From Polynucleobacter sp. 78F-HAINBA (GTDB lineage Bacteria; Pseudomonadota; Gammaproteobacteria; Burkholderiales; Burkholderiaceae), in assembly GCF_018882325.1 (NCBI RefSeq), contig NZ_JACVOQ010000004.1:62001-126000 (forward strand): a stretch of DNA of 64,000 nt. The letters run 5' to 3'. A program made the position numbers and the translations under genes. The notes under the pieces are model-generated. The model ran no database searches and had not been told where the DNA came from. It saw only the letters and a list, made by a program, of their open reading frames with translations. Numbering within the stretch: the first letter of the stretch is position 1; the number at the start of each line of letters is the position of its first letter. Positions 28,033-38,828 of the stretch are shown here, piece by piece.

Positions 28033-28680
28033 TTAGTTTGCTGGCTTAGCAGCAGCAAGTTGTTTATTTCGGTCTTGCAAAAACTTCACCAAACCATCAA
28101 CACCATTCTGACTAATTTGATTTGCAAACTGATTGCGATAAGCCTCAACCAGCCAAACGCCCATGATGTTCATGTCATAGACCCTCCAGCCATTGGCTGT
28201 TTTTTCCAGGCGGTAGTCAAGCGGCACTGGATCGCCACGACCAATTACCACGGTTTTGACTACCACTTCCTTGTCATCTGGAGCAGCACGCAAAGGTTTA
28301 AATTGGATGGTCTGATCACGCAATTGGCTTAAAGCACCAGAGTAAGTGCGAATTAGTAAATTCTTAAATTCGCCAACCAATTGGGCTTGCTGCTCTGGGG
28401 TTGCTTTTTTCCAATTTGGGCCCATCGCCATTTCAGTTGTGCGGCGCATATCGGTATAAGGAACAATTTTCTTTTCTACCAAATCAACAATGCGTGGAAT
28501 ATTCCCTTTTTGAATTTCGGGGTCAGACTTTACAGAAGCCATCACATCAGAAACTACGGTCTTAATCAAACCGTCGGGCGTGGACTGGTCAACTGCTTGA
28601 GCAGAAACACTGCCGGCAAACAAAAACAGACTTGATAGCAATACTGAAAAGTATTTTTTAATGGTTTTTTGGCTTTTCAT
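28033..28680 (-). CDS. mlaC: Periplasmic phospholipid-binding protein MlaC
   Basis: MlaC ferries phospholipids between the MlaA-porin complex of the outer membrane and MlaFEDB. The 215 residues start with a Sec leader (MKSQKTIKKYFSVLLSSLFLFAGSVSAQA) and hold the Tol-Ttg2/MlaC fold with IVEKKIVPYTDMRRTTEMAMGPNWKKATPEQQ and VVKTVVIGRGDPVPLDYRLEKTANGW. I choose ATG 28680, which follows GAGGA; an upstream ATG at 28704 would add eight residues before the leader. Confidence 0.94.
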   Translation of the reverse strand: MKSQKTIKKYFSVLLSSLFLFAGSVSAQAVDQSTPDGLIKTVVSDVMASVKSDPEIQKGNIPRIVDLVEKKIVPYTDMRRTTEMAMGPNWKKATPEQQAQLVGEFKNLLIRTYSGALSQLRDQTIQFKPLRAAPDDKEVVVKTVVIGRGDPVPLDYRLEKTANGWRVYDMNIMGVWLVEAYRNQFANQISQNGVDGLVKFLQDRNKQLAAAKPAN

Positions 28681-28753
28681 GCGTCCTCGATTAATGCTGG
28701 TCATTGGAGCCCATTTTAGCCCTTAAAGGAAATCAGCTTAGGCTTGATCGCCT

Positions 28754-29500
28754 TTATTCGTAGGGGTTTTCGTAAACCGGCATAAGGGGCTCTTTATCGT
28801 CGCGCCCTTCGTTAATCTGATATTCACGTCGCTGAATATAGGCATCTCGCATAAAGCTGTACTTATCGATTGCAGCGCCATCCAATAGGTCACCTGCCTC
28901 GTAGTACGTATTACGCGCATTCACCACGCGCAAACCAGTAATACTGTTACGAAGCGCAACATCTGGCAGCAATCTAAATAAGTAATCAGACTCCATGTCG
29001 GCCGCCGTTCCAAAGGTGTCGCGCACATTACTTGGCCCAAATAATGGCAAAACAACATAAGGGCCGGAGGGAATACCCCACACACCAAAGGTTTGGCCCC
29101 AATCTTCCTTATGCATTGGTAGGCCGCCAGGCGTTGCCATATCAATTAAGCCACCCAAACCAAAAGTGGTATTGACCACCACCCTCATCAAGTCACTAAA
29201 GGCATAGTCGGGCTTGCCCTGCAACAGGTTCTGCAGTGCAGTGTAGATATCACTGTAGTTACTAAAGAAATTATAGATGCCGTCTCGCACAAACTCTGGC
29301 AAGACAAAACGGTAGCCAGCCACTACCGGCTTGAGTAAATAGGCATCTAAGCCTTCATTGAACTCAAAAACGGAACGGTTAAACGGCTCCCACGGATCAT
29401 GTGGAGAAGGCTCCACTCCAGCAGGAATAGAGGCGCAACCCACCATGACAGCCACCAAGCCAAGCAGCACGAGACGTTTAATTCTCACAAGCCACTGCAT
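28754..29500 (-). CDS. mlaA: Outer-membrane lipoprotein MlaA (VacJ)
   Basis: MlaA removes mislocalised phospholipid from the outer leaflet of the outer membrane, working with a porin. The 248-residue protein has a lipobox V-G-C at residues 20-22 after a short leader, and the core DPWEPFNRSVFEFNEGLDAYLLKP, FFSNYSDIYTALQNLLQGKP and GPYVVLPLFGPSNVRDTFG. Its ATG shares a base with the mlaD stop (TAATG). Its position between mlaD and mlaC differs from E. coli, where mlaA is unlinked, but such linkage occurs in betaproteobacteria. Confidence 0.95.
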   Translation of the reverse strand: MQWLVRIKRLVLLGLVAVMVGCASIPAGVEPSPHDPWEPFNRSVFEFNEGLDAYLLKPVVAGYRFVLPEFVRDGIYNFFSNYSDIYTALQNLLQGKPDYAFSDLMRVVVNTTFGLGGLIDMATPGGLPMHKEDWGQTFGVWGIPSGPYVVLPLFGPSNVRDTFGTAADMESDYLFRLLPDVALRNSITGLRVVNARNTYYEAGDLLDGAAIDKYSFMRDAYIQRREYQINEGRDDKEPLMPVYENPYE

Positions 29501-29982
29501 TATTTTTCAGCGCCCTTATCTTTACCGCTATCGGCAGCCTTGTTATATAAAAACTGGCTAATCAGATTTTCAAGAACCACTGCGGACTGCGTCTGAGTGA
29601 TCTTATCCCCAGCGAGCAACATGTCATCAGAGCCGCCAGCCTCAAGCCCAATATATTGCTCACCCAACAAACCTGAAGTCAAAATCTTGGCCGCAGAATC
29701 TTTAGGGAACTTATAGGCATCCTCAATTGTCATGGTGACGGTAGCTTGATAGGTCTTGTCATCAAAGGAGATATTGGCAATGCGACCAACAACGACACCC
29801 GCACTTTTGACTGGTGCGCGTGGCTTTAATCCACCGATATTGTCAAAACGCGCAGAAATTTTGTAAGTAGGCGCAAATGAAACGGCATTCATATTGCCGA
29901 CCTTCAATGCTAGAAACAAAGCAGCCAGCAAGCCAATGGCTACAAAGATCCCGACCCAAACATCAATTGCACTTTTTCTCAT
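29500..29982 (-). CDS. mlaD: MCE-domain substrate-binding subunit MlaD
   Basis: MlaD is the membrane-anchored, hexameric MCE protein that forms the lipid-binding ring on the periplasmic face of MlaFEDB. The 160 residues comprise one N-terminal span (WVGIFVAIGLLAALFLALKVG) and one MCE domain with ISARFDNIGGLKPRAPVKSAGVVVGRI and the GLLGEQYIGLEAGG end. It follows mlaE by 21 bases and overlaps mlaA by one base, which suggests translational coupling. Confidence 0.96.
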   Translation of the reverse strand: MRKSAIDVWVGIFVAIGLLAALFLALKVGNMNAVSFAPTYKISARFDNIGGLKPRAPVKSAGVVVGRIANISFDDKTYQATVTMTIEDAYKFPKDSAAKILTSGLLGEQYIGLEAGGSDDMLLAGDKITQTQSAVVLENLISQFLYNKAADSGKDKGAEK

Positions 29983-30003
29983 AAGAGTCCCAGTTTATTC
30001 TTT

Positions 30004-30801
30004 CTAATTCGAGAACATCATTGCAGTCAGCAAGAAGTCCAGCGCTAAAACCGATAAGGAGGAAATCACCACTGTTCTAGTGGTGGCTTGCGATACGCCC
30101 TCAGGTGTAGGTTTTGCTTCATAGCCTTGATACAGCGCTATAAAGGTCACCGCCACACCAAATACCAAGCTTTTAATCAGGCCATTGCCAATATCAGAGA
30201 AGAGATCTACCCCGCCCTGCATCTGTGACCAGAAGGCGCCAGAATCAACCCCAATTAAGGGAACCCCGACAAAGTAGCCACCCATCACACCAACAGCCGT
30301 AAAGATCGTTGCCAAAATTGGCATCGCAATAATGCCGGCCCATAAGCGCGGCGCAATCACGCGACTCAATGGATCTACCGCCATCATTTCCATGGCACTG
30401 AGCTGCTCACCGGCTTTCATCAAACCAATCTCTGCGGTCAGGGATGTGCCAGCGCGACCAGCAAATAACAAAGCCGTAATGACCGGGCCCAGCTCACGTG
30501 TCAGCGACAAGGCAACCAATAAACCCAGCGCCTGCTCTGAACCATAACGGTTGAGGGTGTAATAACCCTGCAAGCCCAAAACAAATCCAACAAATAAACC
30601 AGATACCGCAATGATCACAAATGAGTGATTTCCAACAAACAGAATCTGATCAGAAACTAAGCGAGGTCTTTTTAATAAAAAGCCTGAGCGCCAAATCACT
30701 GCAGCGAACATGCGTGCAGCTAGACCAAGACTGGTTAAGTTGCGACGAACAAAAAAACCAAGGTCGCCGAAAAGATCTAAGGCTTTATTTAGGATGCTCA
30801 T
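30004..30801 (-). CDS. mlaE: Mla transporter permease MlaE
   Basis: MlaE is the membrane domain of the phospholipid ABC transporter. The 265-residue protein has a typical MlaE set of spans with ELGPVITALLFAGRAGTSLTAEIGLMKAGEQLSAMEMMAVDPL, the coupling-helix region contacting MlaF, and FVGFVLGLQGYYTLNRYGSEQALG. Its ATG overlaps the mlaF stop by four bases. It continues into mlaD. Confidence 0.97.
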   Translation of the reverse strand: MSILNKALDLFGDLGFFVRRNLTSLGLAARMFAAVIWRSGFLLKRPRLVSDQILFVGNHSFVIIAVSGLFVGFVLGLQGYYTLNRYGSEQALGLLVALSLTRELGPVITALLFAGRAGTSLTAEIGLMKAGEQLSAMEMMAVDPLSRVIAPRLWAGIIAMPILATIFTAVGVMGGYFVGVPLIGVDSGAFWSQMQGGVDLFSDIGNGLIKSLVFGVAVTFIALYQGYEAKPTPEGVSQATTRTVVISSLSVLALDFLLTAMMFSN

Positions 30802-31664
30802 TTCAAGCTCACCCCAAAATCTTCTGCAAGGCTTTGGCCTGGATAGTGAAAAGGTACAGGACCATCCGGTGAAGCATCTAAGAATTGACGCACAAAAGGA
30901 TCGCTTGATCGACTCAACTCTTCTGGCGTACCTTCGGCACCAATGCGGCCATTGGCAATGAAATAAACATAATCGGCAATTTCAAATGTTTCTTCAACAT
31001 CATGTGTAACCAATAAGCTCGTTGCGCCCAGAGCTTGATTCAAATCCCGAATCAAGCGTGCAGTAATTCCTAGTGAAATCGGATCCAAGCCGGCGAAGGG
31101 CTCGTCGTACATGATCAAGGGAGGATCAAGTGCAATCGCTCTTGCCAAAGCAACACGACGTGCCATGCCGCCAGAAATCTGCGCAGGCATCAAATCCCGT
31201 GCACCACGCAAACCCACTGCATTGAGTTTCATGAGAACCAAAGAGCGCAATAGTTCTTCACTTAAATCAGTGTGTTCACGCAAAGGAAAGGCAACATTTT
31301 CAAAAACACTCAGGTCGGTAAAGAGCGCTCCGAACTGAAAGAGCATTCCCATGCGGCGACGGGCTGACATCAATTCGCCGCCGTTCATTTTGCCAATGTC
31401 ATGGCCTTCAAATAAAACTTGACCAGACTGCGCGGCGAACTGACCACCAATCAATCTCAAAATAGTTGTCTTGCCACAACCAGAACCACCCATCACTGCA
31501 ACAACTTGGCCGCGACGGAACTCCATATTGAGTCCCGATAAAATTTGTCGCTCACCCGGGGCATAGGAAAAGTTGACGTCCTTAATTTGAACTACAACTT
31601 CGCCATGGCCACCGCTAGAGGTTTTTTGCTTCACTTCCATCGAGTTGGAATGGCTACTGTTCAT
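30798..31664 (-). CDS. mlaF: Mla transporter ATPase MlaF
   Basis: MlaF powers the MlaFEDB lipid transporter. The 288-residue protein has Walker A GGSGCGKTTILRLIGG, signature ISGGMARRVALARAIA, Walker B LIMYDEPFAGLDPIS and the switch histidine in LLVTHDVEETF. A 20-residue N-terminal extension (MNSSHSNSMEVKQKTSSGGH) precedes the ABC domain; a downstream ATG (MEVKQK) is another possible start. It opens the mla run, 10 bases after gltD, so glt and mla genes may share transcripts. Confidence 0.96.
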   Translation of the reverse strand: MNSSHSNSMEVKQKTSSGGHGEVVVQIKDVNFSYAPGERQILSGLNMEFRRGQVVAVMGGSGCGKTTILRLIGGQFAAQSGQVLFEGHDIGKMNGGELMSARRRMGMLFQFGALFTDLSVFENVAFPLREHTDLSEELLRSLVLMKLNAVGLRGARDLMPAQISGGMARRVALARAIALDPPLIMYDEPFAGLDPISLGITARLIRDLNQALGATSLLVTHDVEETFEIADYVYFIANGRIGAEGTPEELSRSSDPFVRQFLDASPDGPVPFHYPGQSLAEDFGVSLK

Positions 31665-31674
31665 ATCCTCGATA

Positions 31675-33138
31675 TTATCGCGGTAGAACAGAAGACCCCA
31701 TTAAATACTCATCGACTGCCAGGGCTGCTTGACGACCCTCACGAATCGCCCAAACCACCAAAGATTGTCCGCGACGCATATCACCAGCAGCAAATACCTT
31801 TGGAACATTGGTTTGATACGCATTTTGGCCATCAACTGTGGCTTTTGCATTGCCGCGAGCGTCTTTTTCAACGCCAAAGGCATTGAGAACCTGAGCTGCA
31901 GGTGACACAAAGCCCATGGCCAAGAACACTAAATCTGCCTTGATCTCGAATTCAGAATTTGGCATTTCTGACATCTTGCCGTCTTTCCACTCCAAACGCA
32001 CACAGATTAATTTCTCCAATTTGCCGTCTTTACCTTCAAAACGCTTTGTAGCAACAGACCAATCACGCTCACAACCTTCTTCATGCGAAGAAGATGTACG
32101 TAACTTAGTCGGCCAATATGGCCATACCAAAGGCTTGTTTTCAGTTTCTGGTGGCTGTGGCAACAATTCAAACTGAGTAATCTTGGCTGCGCCATGACGA
32201 TTAGAGGTTCCAACGCAATCAGATCCAGTATCACCACCACCAATTACTACTACATGCTTACCAGCTGCAGAAATTTCGTTTTTGAAATCGCCTGCATTTT
32301 CTTTGTTCTGTGGAATCAAGAATTCCAAAGCGTAGTGAACGCCCTTCAACTCGCGGCCAGGGACTGGCAAGTCACGTGGCTGCTCAGATCCACCGCTAAT
32401 CACAACAGCGTCAAAATCTTTCATCAACTGATCAGGTGAAACGGTTTTTGTGGAATAGTTTTTAACTTCAGCACCAATTGCCTCTTTACCCACAAATACG
32501 CCAGTCTCAAACTTCACACCCTCGGCTTGCATTTGCTCAACGCGACGGTCGATCAGCCACTTTTCCATCTTGAAATCAGGAATGCCGTAGCGCAACAATC
32601 CGCCAACACGATCATTCTTTTCAAATACGGTAACGTCATGACCCACGCGCGCCAATTGCTGTGCAGTCGCCATACCTGCAGGGCCGCCGCCAACAACGGC
32701 AACTTTCTTGCCGGTCTTGGTTTTGGATGGCTGCGGCTTAACCCAACCATTTTCCCAGCCCTTATCAATAATGGCGTGCTCGATTGACTTAATGCCAACC
32801 GCGTCACTATTGATTCCTAAGGTACACGCAGCCTCGCAAGGTGCTGGGCAGATACGGCCAGTGAACTCCGGGAAGTTATTGGTTGATTGCAAAACATCTA
32901 ATGCATTCTTCCAATCACTATGAAATACCAAGTCATTGAAATCAGGGATGATGTTATTAACAGGGCAACCGTTATTACAAAAAGGAATGCCACAATCCAT
33001 ACAGCGTGCGCCCTGTACTTTGGCTTCATCATCCGTTAATGCCGCAACGAACTCTTTGTAGTGATGGAGGCGTTTAACGGGAGCTTCGTAGGTTTCATCT
33101 ACGCGCTCAAACTCCATAAATCCAGTGACCTTACCCAT
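31675..33138 (-). CDS. gltD: Glutamate synthase (NADPH) small subunit
   Basis: GltD is the FAD/NADPH-binding beta subunit that feeds electrons to GltB. The 487 residues have an N-terminal ferredoxin-like cysteine motif ([19 protein letters not shown] plus [15 protein letters not shown]), the FAD-binding [21 protein letters not shown], the NADPH-binding [15 protein letters not shown] and the closing [20 protein letters not shown]. It is 38 bases after gltB and 10 bases before mlaF. Confidence 0.98.
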   Translation of the reverse strand: MGKVTGFMEFERVDETYEAPVKRLHHYKEFVAALTDDEAKVQGARCMDCGIPFCNNGCPVNNIIPDFNDLVFHSDWKNALDVLQSTNNFPEFTGRICPAPCEAACTLGINSDAVGIKSIEHAIIDKGWENGWVKPQPSKTKTGKKVAVVGGGPAGMATAQQLARVGHDVTVFEKNDRVGGLLRYGIPDFKMEKWLIDRRVEQMQAEGVKFETGVFVGKEAIGAEVKNYSTKTVSPDQLMKDFDAVVISGGSEQPRDLPVPGRELKGVHYALEFLIPQNKENAGDFKNEISAAGKHVVVIGGGDTGSDCVGTSNRHGAAKITQFELLPQPPETENKPLVWPYWPTKLRTSSSHEEGCERDWSVATKRFEGKDGKLEKLICVRLEWKDGKMSEMPNSEFEIKADLVFLAMGFVSPAAQVLNAFGVEKDARGNAKATVDGQNAYQTNVPKVFAAGDMRRGQSLVVWAIREGRQAALAVDEYLMGSSVLPR

Positions 33139-33176
33139 ATCGAATCCTTAGTATCTTTTCTTAATGTCTATATTGA

Positions 33177-36100
33177 TTAAGCTGCAACAGTTTTGTTTTG
33201 CGCTTTTTCCCACAACTCACCAAGAGCACGTTTGTACTCGGTAGGCAGCACTTTCACAAAACGGCCGCGGGCATTTTCCCAATCAGCTAAGAGTGCTTTT
33301 GCACGCTCTGAACCGGTGTGGCGGAAATGACGCTCGATCAAACCTTTCAGAATTTGCTCATCAGTCATACGCTCGCCACCATCCTTCACATCAACAGGGG
33401 CATGCCACTGTGACTGAGGCACCTTGGCAATCTGTTCAGCGGATGGCAACACTTTTTCCAAAGTCGCCATGCTGGTATTGCAACGCTTTTCGAAAAGGCC
33501 ATCTTCGTCATAAACATAAGCAATACCGCCGCTCATACCTGCTGCAAAGTTACGGCCAGTTGCGCCCAATACCACTACAGTGCCGCCAGTCATGTATTCG
33601 CAACCATGATCGCCAGTGCCTTCAACTACAGTAGTCGCACCAGAGTTACGAACTGCAAAACGCTCACCAGCCACACCATTGAAGAAGGCTTCGCCGCCGA
33701 TCGCACCGTAGAGAACAGTGTTACCAACAATGATGTTCTTGGCTGTATCGCCACGGAACTCGTGTGGAGCACGCACAATCACACGTCCACCAGACAAGCC
33801 CTTACCAACGTAGTCATTACCGTCACCAACCAAATCCAAAGTGATGCCGCGTGCCAAGAAGGCCGCGAAACTTTGACCAGCGGTACCATTCAATTGAATA
33901 TGAATCGTGTCATCAGGCAAACCAGCATGGCCATAACGTTGAGCAATTTCACCGGAGAGCATTGCGCCAACAGTACGGTTCACGTTCTTCACTGGGACAA
34001 TGAAAGAAACTTTCTCGCCACGTTGCAATGCAGGCTCACTCTTCTCAATCAGAATGTTATCGAGCGCACTGCCTAAGCCATGCTCTTGAGTCAGGATCTG
34101 GTAGCGCGGAACATCTTTAGCTACATTAGGTTCAGCAAAAATCTTGCTGAAATCTAAGCCATGTACTTTCCAGTTCTCAATACCTTTACGGGTATCTAAG
34201 AAATCAACGCGACCGATCAAATCATCAAACTTACGAATACCGAGTTGAGCCATGATCTCGCGTACTTCTTCCGCAATAAAGAAGAAGAAGTTCACAACAT
34301 GCTCTGGCTTACCAGAGAACTTTTTACGCAATTCTGGATCTTGTGTCGCAACACCAACTGGGCAGGTATTCAAATGACACTTACGCATCATGATGCAACC
34401 TTCAACAACCAATGGCGCTGTTGCAAAGCCAAATTCATCTGCACCCAACAATGCACCGATCACGACGTCACGACCAGTTTTCATTTGACCGTCAGCTTGT
34501 ACGCGAATACGGCTACGCAAACCATTGAGTACTAATGTTTGTTGAGTTTCAGCCAAACCCAATTCCCATGGGGAGCCAGCGTGCTTAATAGAAGACAATG
34601 GTGATGCGCCTGTACCACCGTCATGTCCAGCGATCACAACGTGATCCGCTTTCGCTTTGGCAACACCGGCAGCAATCGTGCCAACACCCACTTCAGAAAC
34701 CAACTTCACAGATACATCAGCAGCTGGGTTCACGTTCTTCAGGTCGTGAATCAACTGGGCAATATCTTCAATAGAGTAAATATCGTGGTGCGGAGGAGGA
34801 GAAATCAAACCAACGCCTGGCACGGAGAAGCGCAGCTTACCGATGTAATCGGACACTTTGCCACCCGGCAACTGACCGCCTTCACCTGGCTTAGCGCCTT
34901 GAGCCATCTTGATCTGAATCTGATCAGCGGAGCGAAGATATTCAGTAGTCACACCAAAACGACCTGAAGCAACCTGCTTAATTCTGGAGCGCAATGAATC
35001 GCCATCAAGCAAAGGAATGTTTGCTTCAACAACATCATCACCCAAAATGCTGGCTAAGGTCTCGCCCTTCTTAATAGGAATGCCTTTGAGCTCATTGACA
35101 TAACGATTTGGATCTTCACCACCTTCACCAGTATTGGACTTACCGCCAATACGGTTCATAGCAATTGCCAAAGTAGCATGAGCTTCAGTAGAGATCGAAC
35201 CTAAAGACATCGCGCCCGTTGCAAAACGTTTGACGATTTCTTTTGCGGATTCAACTTCATCCAAAGGAATTGCTTTAGCTGGATCAATCTTGAACTCAAA
35301 CAAGCCGCGTAATGTCATCTGACGCTTAGTTTGGTCATTGATGATGTTGGCGTACTCTTTGTAGGTTTGATAACCCTTGTCGATACCAATACGAGTGGAG
35401 TGCTGTAATTTCGCAATCGTGTCTGGAGTCCACATATGGTTCTCACCACGAATACGGAAGGCGTACTCACCACCAGCTTCGAGCATATTGGTTAACACTG
35501 GGTCATTACCAAATGCTGACTGATGCATACGTAATGCTTCTTCAGCTACTTCGAATACACCGATACCACCCACATTAGATGGAGTACCTTTGAAGTAATG
35601 GTCAATAACGTCTTTGTTTAAGCCGATCGCTTCAAAAATCTGTGAGCCGGTGTAGGACATGTAAGTAGAGATACCCATTTTGGACATCACTTTTTGCAAG
35701 CCCTTACCAACTGCTTTGACAAAATTCTTTACGGCTTTTTCTGCTGACAAATCGCCAGACAAACCTTTAGCCATTTCAGCCAAAGTTTCCATTGCCAAGT
35801 ACGGATGAACTGCTTCAGCGCCATAGCCAGCCAAGAGTGCGAAGTGATGGGTCTCACGCGCGCTACCAGTTTCAACAACGAGGCCAACGCTAGTACGTAA
35901 ACCTTTTTCCACTAAGTGCTGATGAATCGCTGAAGTTGCCAGCAATGCAGGAATAGCCACATGCTGTTCATCAACCTGACGGTCGCTCACGATCAAAATG
36001 TTGTAACCAGAGCGAACCGCATCAGCTGCTTCGGCACACAAAGATGCTAAGCGAGCTTCAATACCTGCTTTGCCCCAAGAAGCTGGGTAGCAAATATCTA

Positions 36101-37922
36101 ACTCATATGAGCGGAACTTACCGTTGGTGTAGTGACCGATGTGACGAATTTTGGTCATGTCGTCAAAATCTAAAATCGGCTGACTGACTTCCAAGCGCAT
36201 TGGTGGATTGATGTTGTTGGTGTCCAACAAATTCGGCTTAGGCCCAATGAAAGACACTAAAGACATCACCATGTTTTCGCGGATGGAGTCAATCGGAGGA
36301 TTGGTCACCTGCGCAAATAATTGCTTGAAGTAGTTATAGAGTGGCTTATTCTTATTAGAGAGCACGGCTAATGGGCTATCGTTACCCATTGAGCCAATCG
36401 CCTCTTCGCCATTCATGGCCATTGGCGCCATGAGGTACTTAATATCTTCTTGGGTGTAACCAAAAGCTTGCTGGCGATCTAATAATTTAGCTGCTGGGCG
36501 AATCGTGGTTTTTTCATCTACCAAGTCGTCTTTGCTTGCATCAACTTCGTCGAGCTTCACGCGCACCGCATCGATCCAACTCTTATATGGCTTCGCTTTG
36601 GAAACGGCATCTTTTAATTCAACGTCATCAATAATGCGACCCTGCTCCATATCAATCATGAACATCTTGCCTGGTTGCAAGCGCCATTTTTGAACAATCT
36701 TGCTCTCTGGAATCGGCAATACGCCAGCTTCTGAACCCATGATGACCAAGTCATCATCAGTCACGTAGTAGCGCGCTGGACGTAAACCATTGCGATCCAA
36801 AGTAGCGCCAATCTGGCGGCCATCTGTAAATGCCATAGCGGCTGGGCCATCCCATGGCTCCATCATTGCTGCATGGTATTCATAGAATGCGCGGCGGTTT
36901 TCATCCATCAATGCATGTTGCTCCCACGCTTCTGGAATCATCATCATCATGGCTTGTGCCAATGGATAACCTGACATCACCAACAACTCTAAGCAGTTAT
37001 CAAAACAAGCTGTGTCAGATTGACCTGGATAAATCAGTGGCCATAATTTTTTAAGATCATCGCCCAACACTGGAGAGCTGATAGCACCTTCGCGTGCATT
37101 TACCCAGTTGACGTTACCTTTAACAGTGTTGATCTCACCATTGTGCGCAATCATGCGGTATGGGTGAGCCAATTCCCATGCTGGGAAAGTATTTGTTGAG
37201 AAGCGTTGATGCACTAATGCCAATGCAGATACAGTACGTGGATCTTGCAAATCTTTGTAATATGCGCCCACTTGGTTGGCTAACAGCAAACCCTTGTAAA
37301 CAATGGTGCGAGCGGACATTGAAGCAACAAAATATTCTTTGCCATGCTTTAAATGTAAATCTTGAATTGCATGACTTGCAGTTTTACGAATCACATATAA
37401 CTTACGCTCAAGCGCATCAGTTGTCATGATGTCGCGGCCACGTCCAATAAAAATTTGACGGATAAATGGCTCTGTCATTTGTACAGTTGGAGACATTGGC
37501 AGTTTCACATCAATGGGTACATCTCTCCAACCCAATACAACCTGACCTTCTAGACGAACAGTGCGCTCTAATTCTTGCTCGCAAGCTAAACGAGAGGCAT
37601 GCTCCTTAGGCAAGAAAATCATGCCGACGCCGTACTCACCGAACGGTGGCAATTCGATACCTTGCTTAGCCATTTCTTCGCGATACAAAGTATCGGGAAC
37701 CTGAATCAAAATTCCAGCGCCGTCACCCATCAATGGGTCAGCACCAACTGCGCCCCGGTGGTCTAAGTTCTCAAGAATTTTCAATCCCTGAGCAACAATC
37801 TCATGCGACTTCTTGCCCTTGATGTGGGCGACGAATCCAACGCCGCAAGCATCATGCTCATTTTGTGGATCGTAGAGACCCTGTGCGATTGGACGAAGAT
37901 CTGTATTCATTTGTGTAGTCAT
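33177..37922 (-). CDS. gltB: Glutamate synthase (NADPH) large subunit
   Basis: GltB makes two glutamates from glutamine and 2-oxoglutarate, the assimilation route paired with glutamine synthetase. The 1581-residue protein has the amidotransferase domain with nucleophile Cys26 in [16 protein letters not shown], a central domain, the FMN/3Fe-4S synthase domain ([50 protein letters not shown]) and the C-terminal beta-helix ([25 protein letters not shown]). I start at ATG 37922, which has GGAAA upstream and gives the short propeptide expected; the frame is open further upstream, but that part would cross the promoter. Confidence 0.98.
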   Translation of the reverse strand: MTTQMNTDLRPIAQGLYDPQNEHDACGVGFVAHIKGKKSHEIVAQGLKILENLDHRGAVGADPLMGDGAGILIQVPDTLYREEMAKQGIELPPFGEYGVGMIFLPKEHASRLACEQELERTVRLEGQVVLGWRDVPIDVKLPMSPTVQMTEPFIRQIFIGRGRDIMTTDALERKLYVIRKTASHAIQDLHLKHGKEYFVASMSARTIVYKGLLLANQVGAYYKDLQDPRTVSALALVHQRFSTNTFPAWELAHPYRMIAHNGEINTVKGNVNWVNAREGAISSPVLGDDLKKLWPLIYPGQSDTACFDNCLELLVMSGYPLAQAMMMMIPEAWEQHALMDENRRAFYEYHAAMMEPWDGPAAMAFTDGRQIGATLDRNGLRPARYYVTDDDLVIMGSEAGVLPIPESKIVQKWRLQPGKMFMIDMEQGRIIDDVELKDAVSKAKPYKSWIDAVRVKLDEVDASKDDLVDEKTTIRPAAKLLDRQQAFGYTQEDIKYLMAPMAMNGEEAIGSMGNDSPLAVLSNKNKPLYNYFKQLFAQVTNPPIDSIRENMVMSLVSFIGPKPNLLDTNNINPPMRLEVSQPILDFDDMTKIRHIGHYTNGKFRSYELDICYPASWGKAGIEARLASLCAEAADAVRSGYNILIVSDRQVDEQHVAIPALLATSAIHQHLVEKGLRTSVGLVVETGSARETHHFALLAGYGAEAVHPYLAMETLAEMAKGLSGDLSAEKAVKNFVKAVGKGLQKVMSKMGISTYMSYTGSQIFEAIGLNKDVIDHYFKGTPSNVGGIGVFEVAEEALRMHQSAFGNDPVLTNMLEAGGEYAFRIRGENHMWTPDTIAKLQHSTRIGIDKGYQTYKEYANIINDQTKRQMTLRGLFEFKIDPAKAIPLDEVESAKEIVKRFATGAMSLGSISTEAHATLAIAMNRIGGKSNTGEGGEDPNRYVNELKGIPIKKGETLASILGDDVVEANIPLLDGDSLRSRIKQVASGRFGVTTEYLRSADQIQIKMAQGAKPGEGGQLPGGKVSDYIGKLRFSVPGVGLISPPPHHDIYSIEDIAQLIHDLKNVNPAADVSVKLVSEVGVGTIAAGVAKAKADHVVIAGHDGGTGASPLSSIKHAGSPWELGLAETQQTLVLNGLRSRIRVQADGQMKTGRDVVIGALLGADEFGFATAPLVVEGCIMMRKCHLNTCPVGVATQDPELRKKFSGKPEHVVNFFFFIAEEVREIMAQLGIRKFDDLIGRVDFLDTRKGIENWKVHGLDFSKIFAEPNVAKDVPRYQILTQEHGLGSALDNILIEKSEPALQRGEKVSFIVPVKNVNRTVGAMLSGEIAQRYGHAGLPDDTIHIQLNGTAGQSFAAFLARGITLDLVGDGNDYVGKGLSGGRVIVRAPHEFRGDTAKNIIVGNTVLYGAIGGEAFFNGVAGERFAVRNSGATTVVEGTGDHGCEYMTGGTVVVLGATGRNFAAGMSGGIAYVYDEDGLFEKRCNTSMATLEKVLPSAEQIAKVPQSQWHAPVDVKDGGERMTDEQILKGLIERHFRHTGSERAKALLADWENARGRFVKVLPTEYKRALGELWEKAQNKTVAA

Positions 37923-37967
37923 GGTATTTCCGTGTGCCCTTGGGGCCTGATTACTTTTGGAGGATCC

Positions 37968-37996
37968 AATATAGGTGAATACCCATGCTGATGCAA
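37968..37996 (-). promoter_or_regulatory. Candidate sigma-70 promoter of gltBD
   Basis: The minus strand carries TTGCAT, 17 bases, then TATATT (five of six -10 consensus bases), about 45 bases before the gltB ATG. The spacing and -10 make this one of the better promoters in the window. An inverted repeat begins 13 bases upstream of the -35. Confidence 0.6.
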
Positions 37997-38008
37997 TAGA
38001 AATAAAAT

Positions 38009-38069
38009 GAGTCTGTCCCATTTAAATCAGGTCAGCACCAAAATGAATTGCTATAAAAGGGACAGAGTC
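38009..38069. repeat. Imperfect inverted repeat with TGTCCC arms next to a Y1 transposase
   Basis: The arms GAGTCTGTCCC (38009-38019) and GGGACAGAGTC (38059-38069) are inverted copies matching at 10 of 11 positions, separated by 39 bases. They lie between the gltB promoter and the 3' end of the transposase gene at 38117. Bounding inverted motifs of this sort accompany REP-associated transposases, and this pair is a candidate substrate for the neighbouring enzyme, but that is inference. Confidence 0.6.
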
Positions 38070-38116
38070 GTTAATTTAAGGCAAAACAGCAACTTACCCA
38101 ATCTTGAAAAAATTAT

Positions 38117-38821
38117 CTAAGCTATTGAATTAATTGATATTATTTTCTTAGGGCGGCCACGATGTCGAATTAATACCTGATCTGGATTGTCTTTAAATAG
38201 CTTTTGGGCGTAAATATCGCTCACCCAAGGCTTAGATCTCACTAGCGCCTCGGTAATTTGGCGATCCTCCCAGTGGGGTGCACCCTCTTTAACAAAGGCA
38301 GCCCAAGTCATTTGGCGCTCGAAAGGCGTATTACCTAACTTCCAAAAGTGCTGGTGATCAACCAACCAAGGCTCTGCATTTCCACCGATATGGGAAGCAA
38401 AGCTGGTCCACGTGGAATCTTGGGGGCTAGATTCAAAACCAGCCCTCACAGGATTTAACTCAATGTAGCGTTGGCAGCGCAAAAAATAATCTGGGTCTAT
38501 TAGTGAGGAGCGATAGCGCCCCTCCCAAATAGTTCCTGAGCGGTGGTGCTGTTGATTGAAATACTGGGCATAACGCCTGCCTAGAGATTGCATCGTTTTT
38601 GCAAGCGAATCCGCGTTTTGGGGGGTTATCAATAGATGAACATGATTTGGCATCAAAGCAAAGGCGTGTACCGCACTCCCAAATTGCTTTGCAGCTTCTC
38701 GCAACCAATCTAGATAGATGCGGCGATCCGCATCATTAAAAAAAAGTATTTCTCGATTATTGCCACGCACCATGACATGCATCGCTTGGCCGGGAATAAT
38801 GGTGCGCGCTTGCCTTGCCAT
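38117..38821 (-). CDS. REP-associated-type tyrosine transposase (Y1_Tnp domain)
   Basis: The 234-residue protein has the Y1-type HUH transposase core: MHVMVRGNNREILFFNDADR, the H-V-H metal motif at residues 60-62 in MPNHVHLL, GTIWEGRYRSSLI and DYFLRCQRYIELNPVRAGF. The catalytic tyrosine is Tyr112 or Tyr119, and the motif set is that of REP-associated (RAYT) enzymes, single-copy domesticated relatives of IS200. A C-terminal DNA-binding-like domain ends in RHRGRPKKI. No flanking IS ends are seen, so it is probably not an autonomous IS. The ATG lies 12 bases after the mrcA stop. Confidence 0.85.
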   Translation of the reverse strand: MARQARTIIPGQAMHVMVRGNNREILFFNDADRRIYLDWLREAAKQFGSAVHAFALMPNHVHLLITPQNADSLAKTMQSLGRRYAQYFNQQHHRSGTIWEGRYRSSLIDPDYFLRCQRYIELNPVRAGFESSPQDSTWTSFASHIGGNAEPWLVDHQHFWKLGNTPFERQMTWAAFVKEGAPHWEDRQITEALVRSKPWVSDIYAQKLFKDNPDQVLIRHRGRPKKIISINSIA

Positions 38822-38828
38822 TGCTAAA

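Noticed and set aside
33293-37429. Several long plus-strand open frames opposite gltB, for example 33606-34076
   Set aside because: They run antisense to a very well conserved gene, have no recognisable domains or ribosome-binding sites, and are best explained by codon bias of gltB.
37923-38021. A 33-residue N-terminal extension of GltB
   Set aside because: It would pass over the promoter and leave a long propeptide before the catalytic cysteine; ATG 37922 has a ribosome-binding site and the expected short propeptide.
38117-38821. Transposase as an intact insertion sequence
   Set aside because: No terminal repeats, target duplication or second gene; the context fits a single-copy REP-associated transposase.
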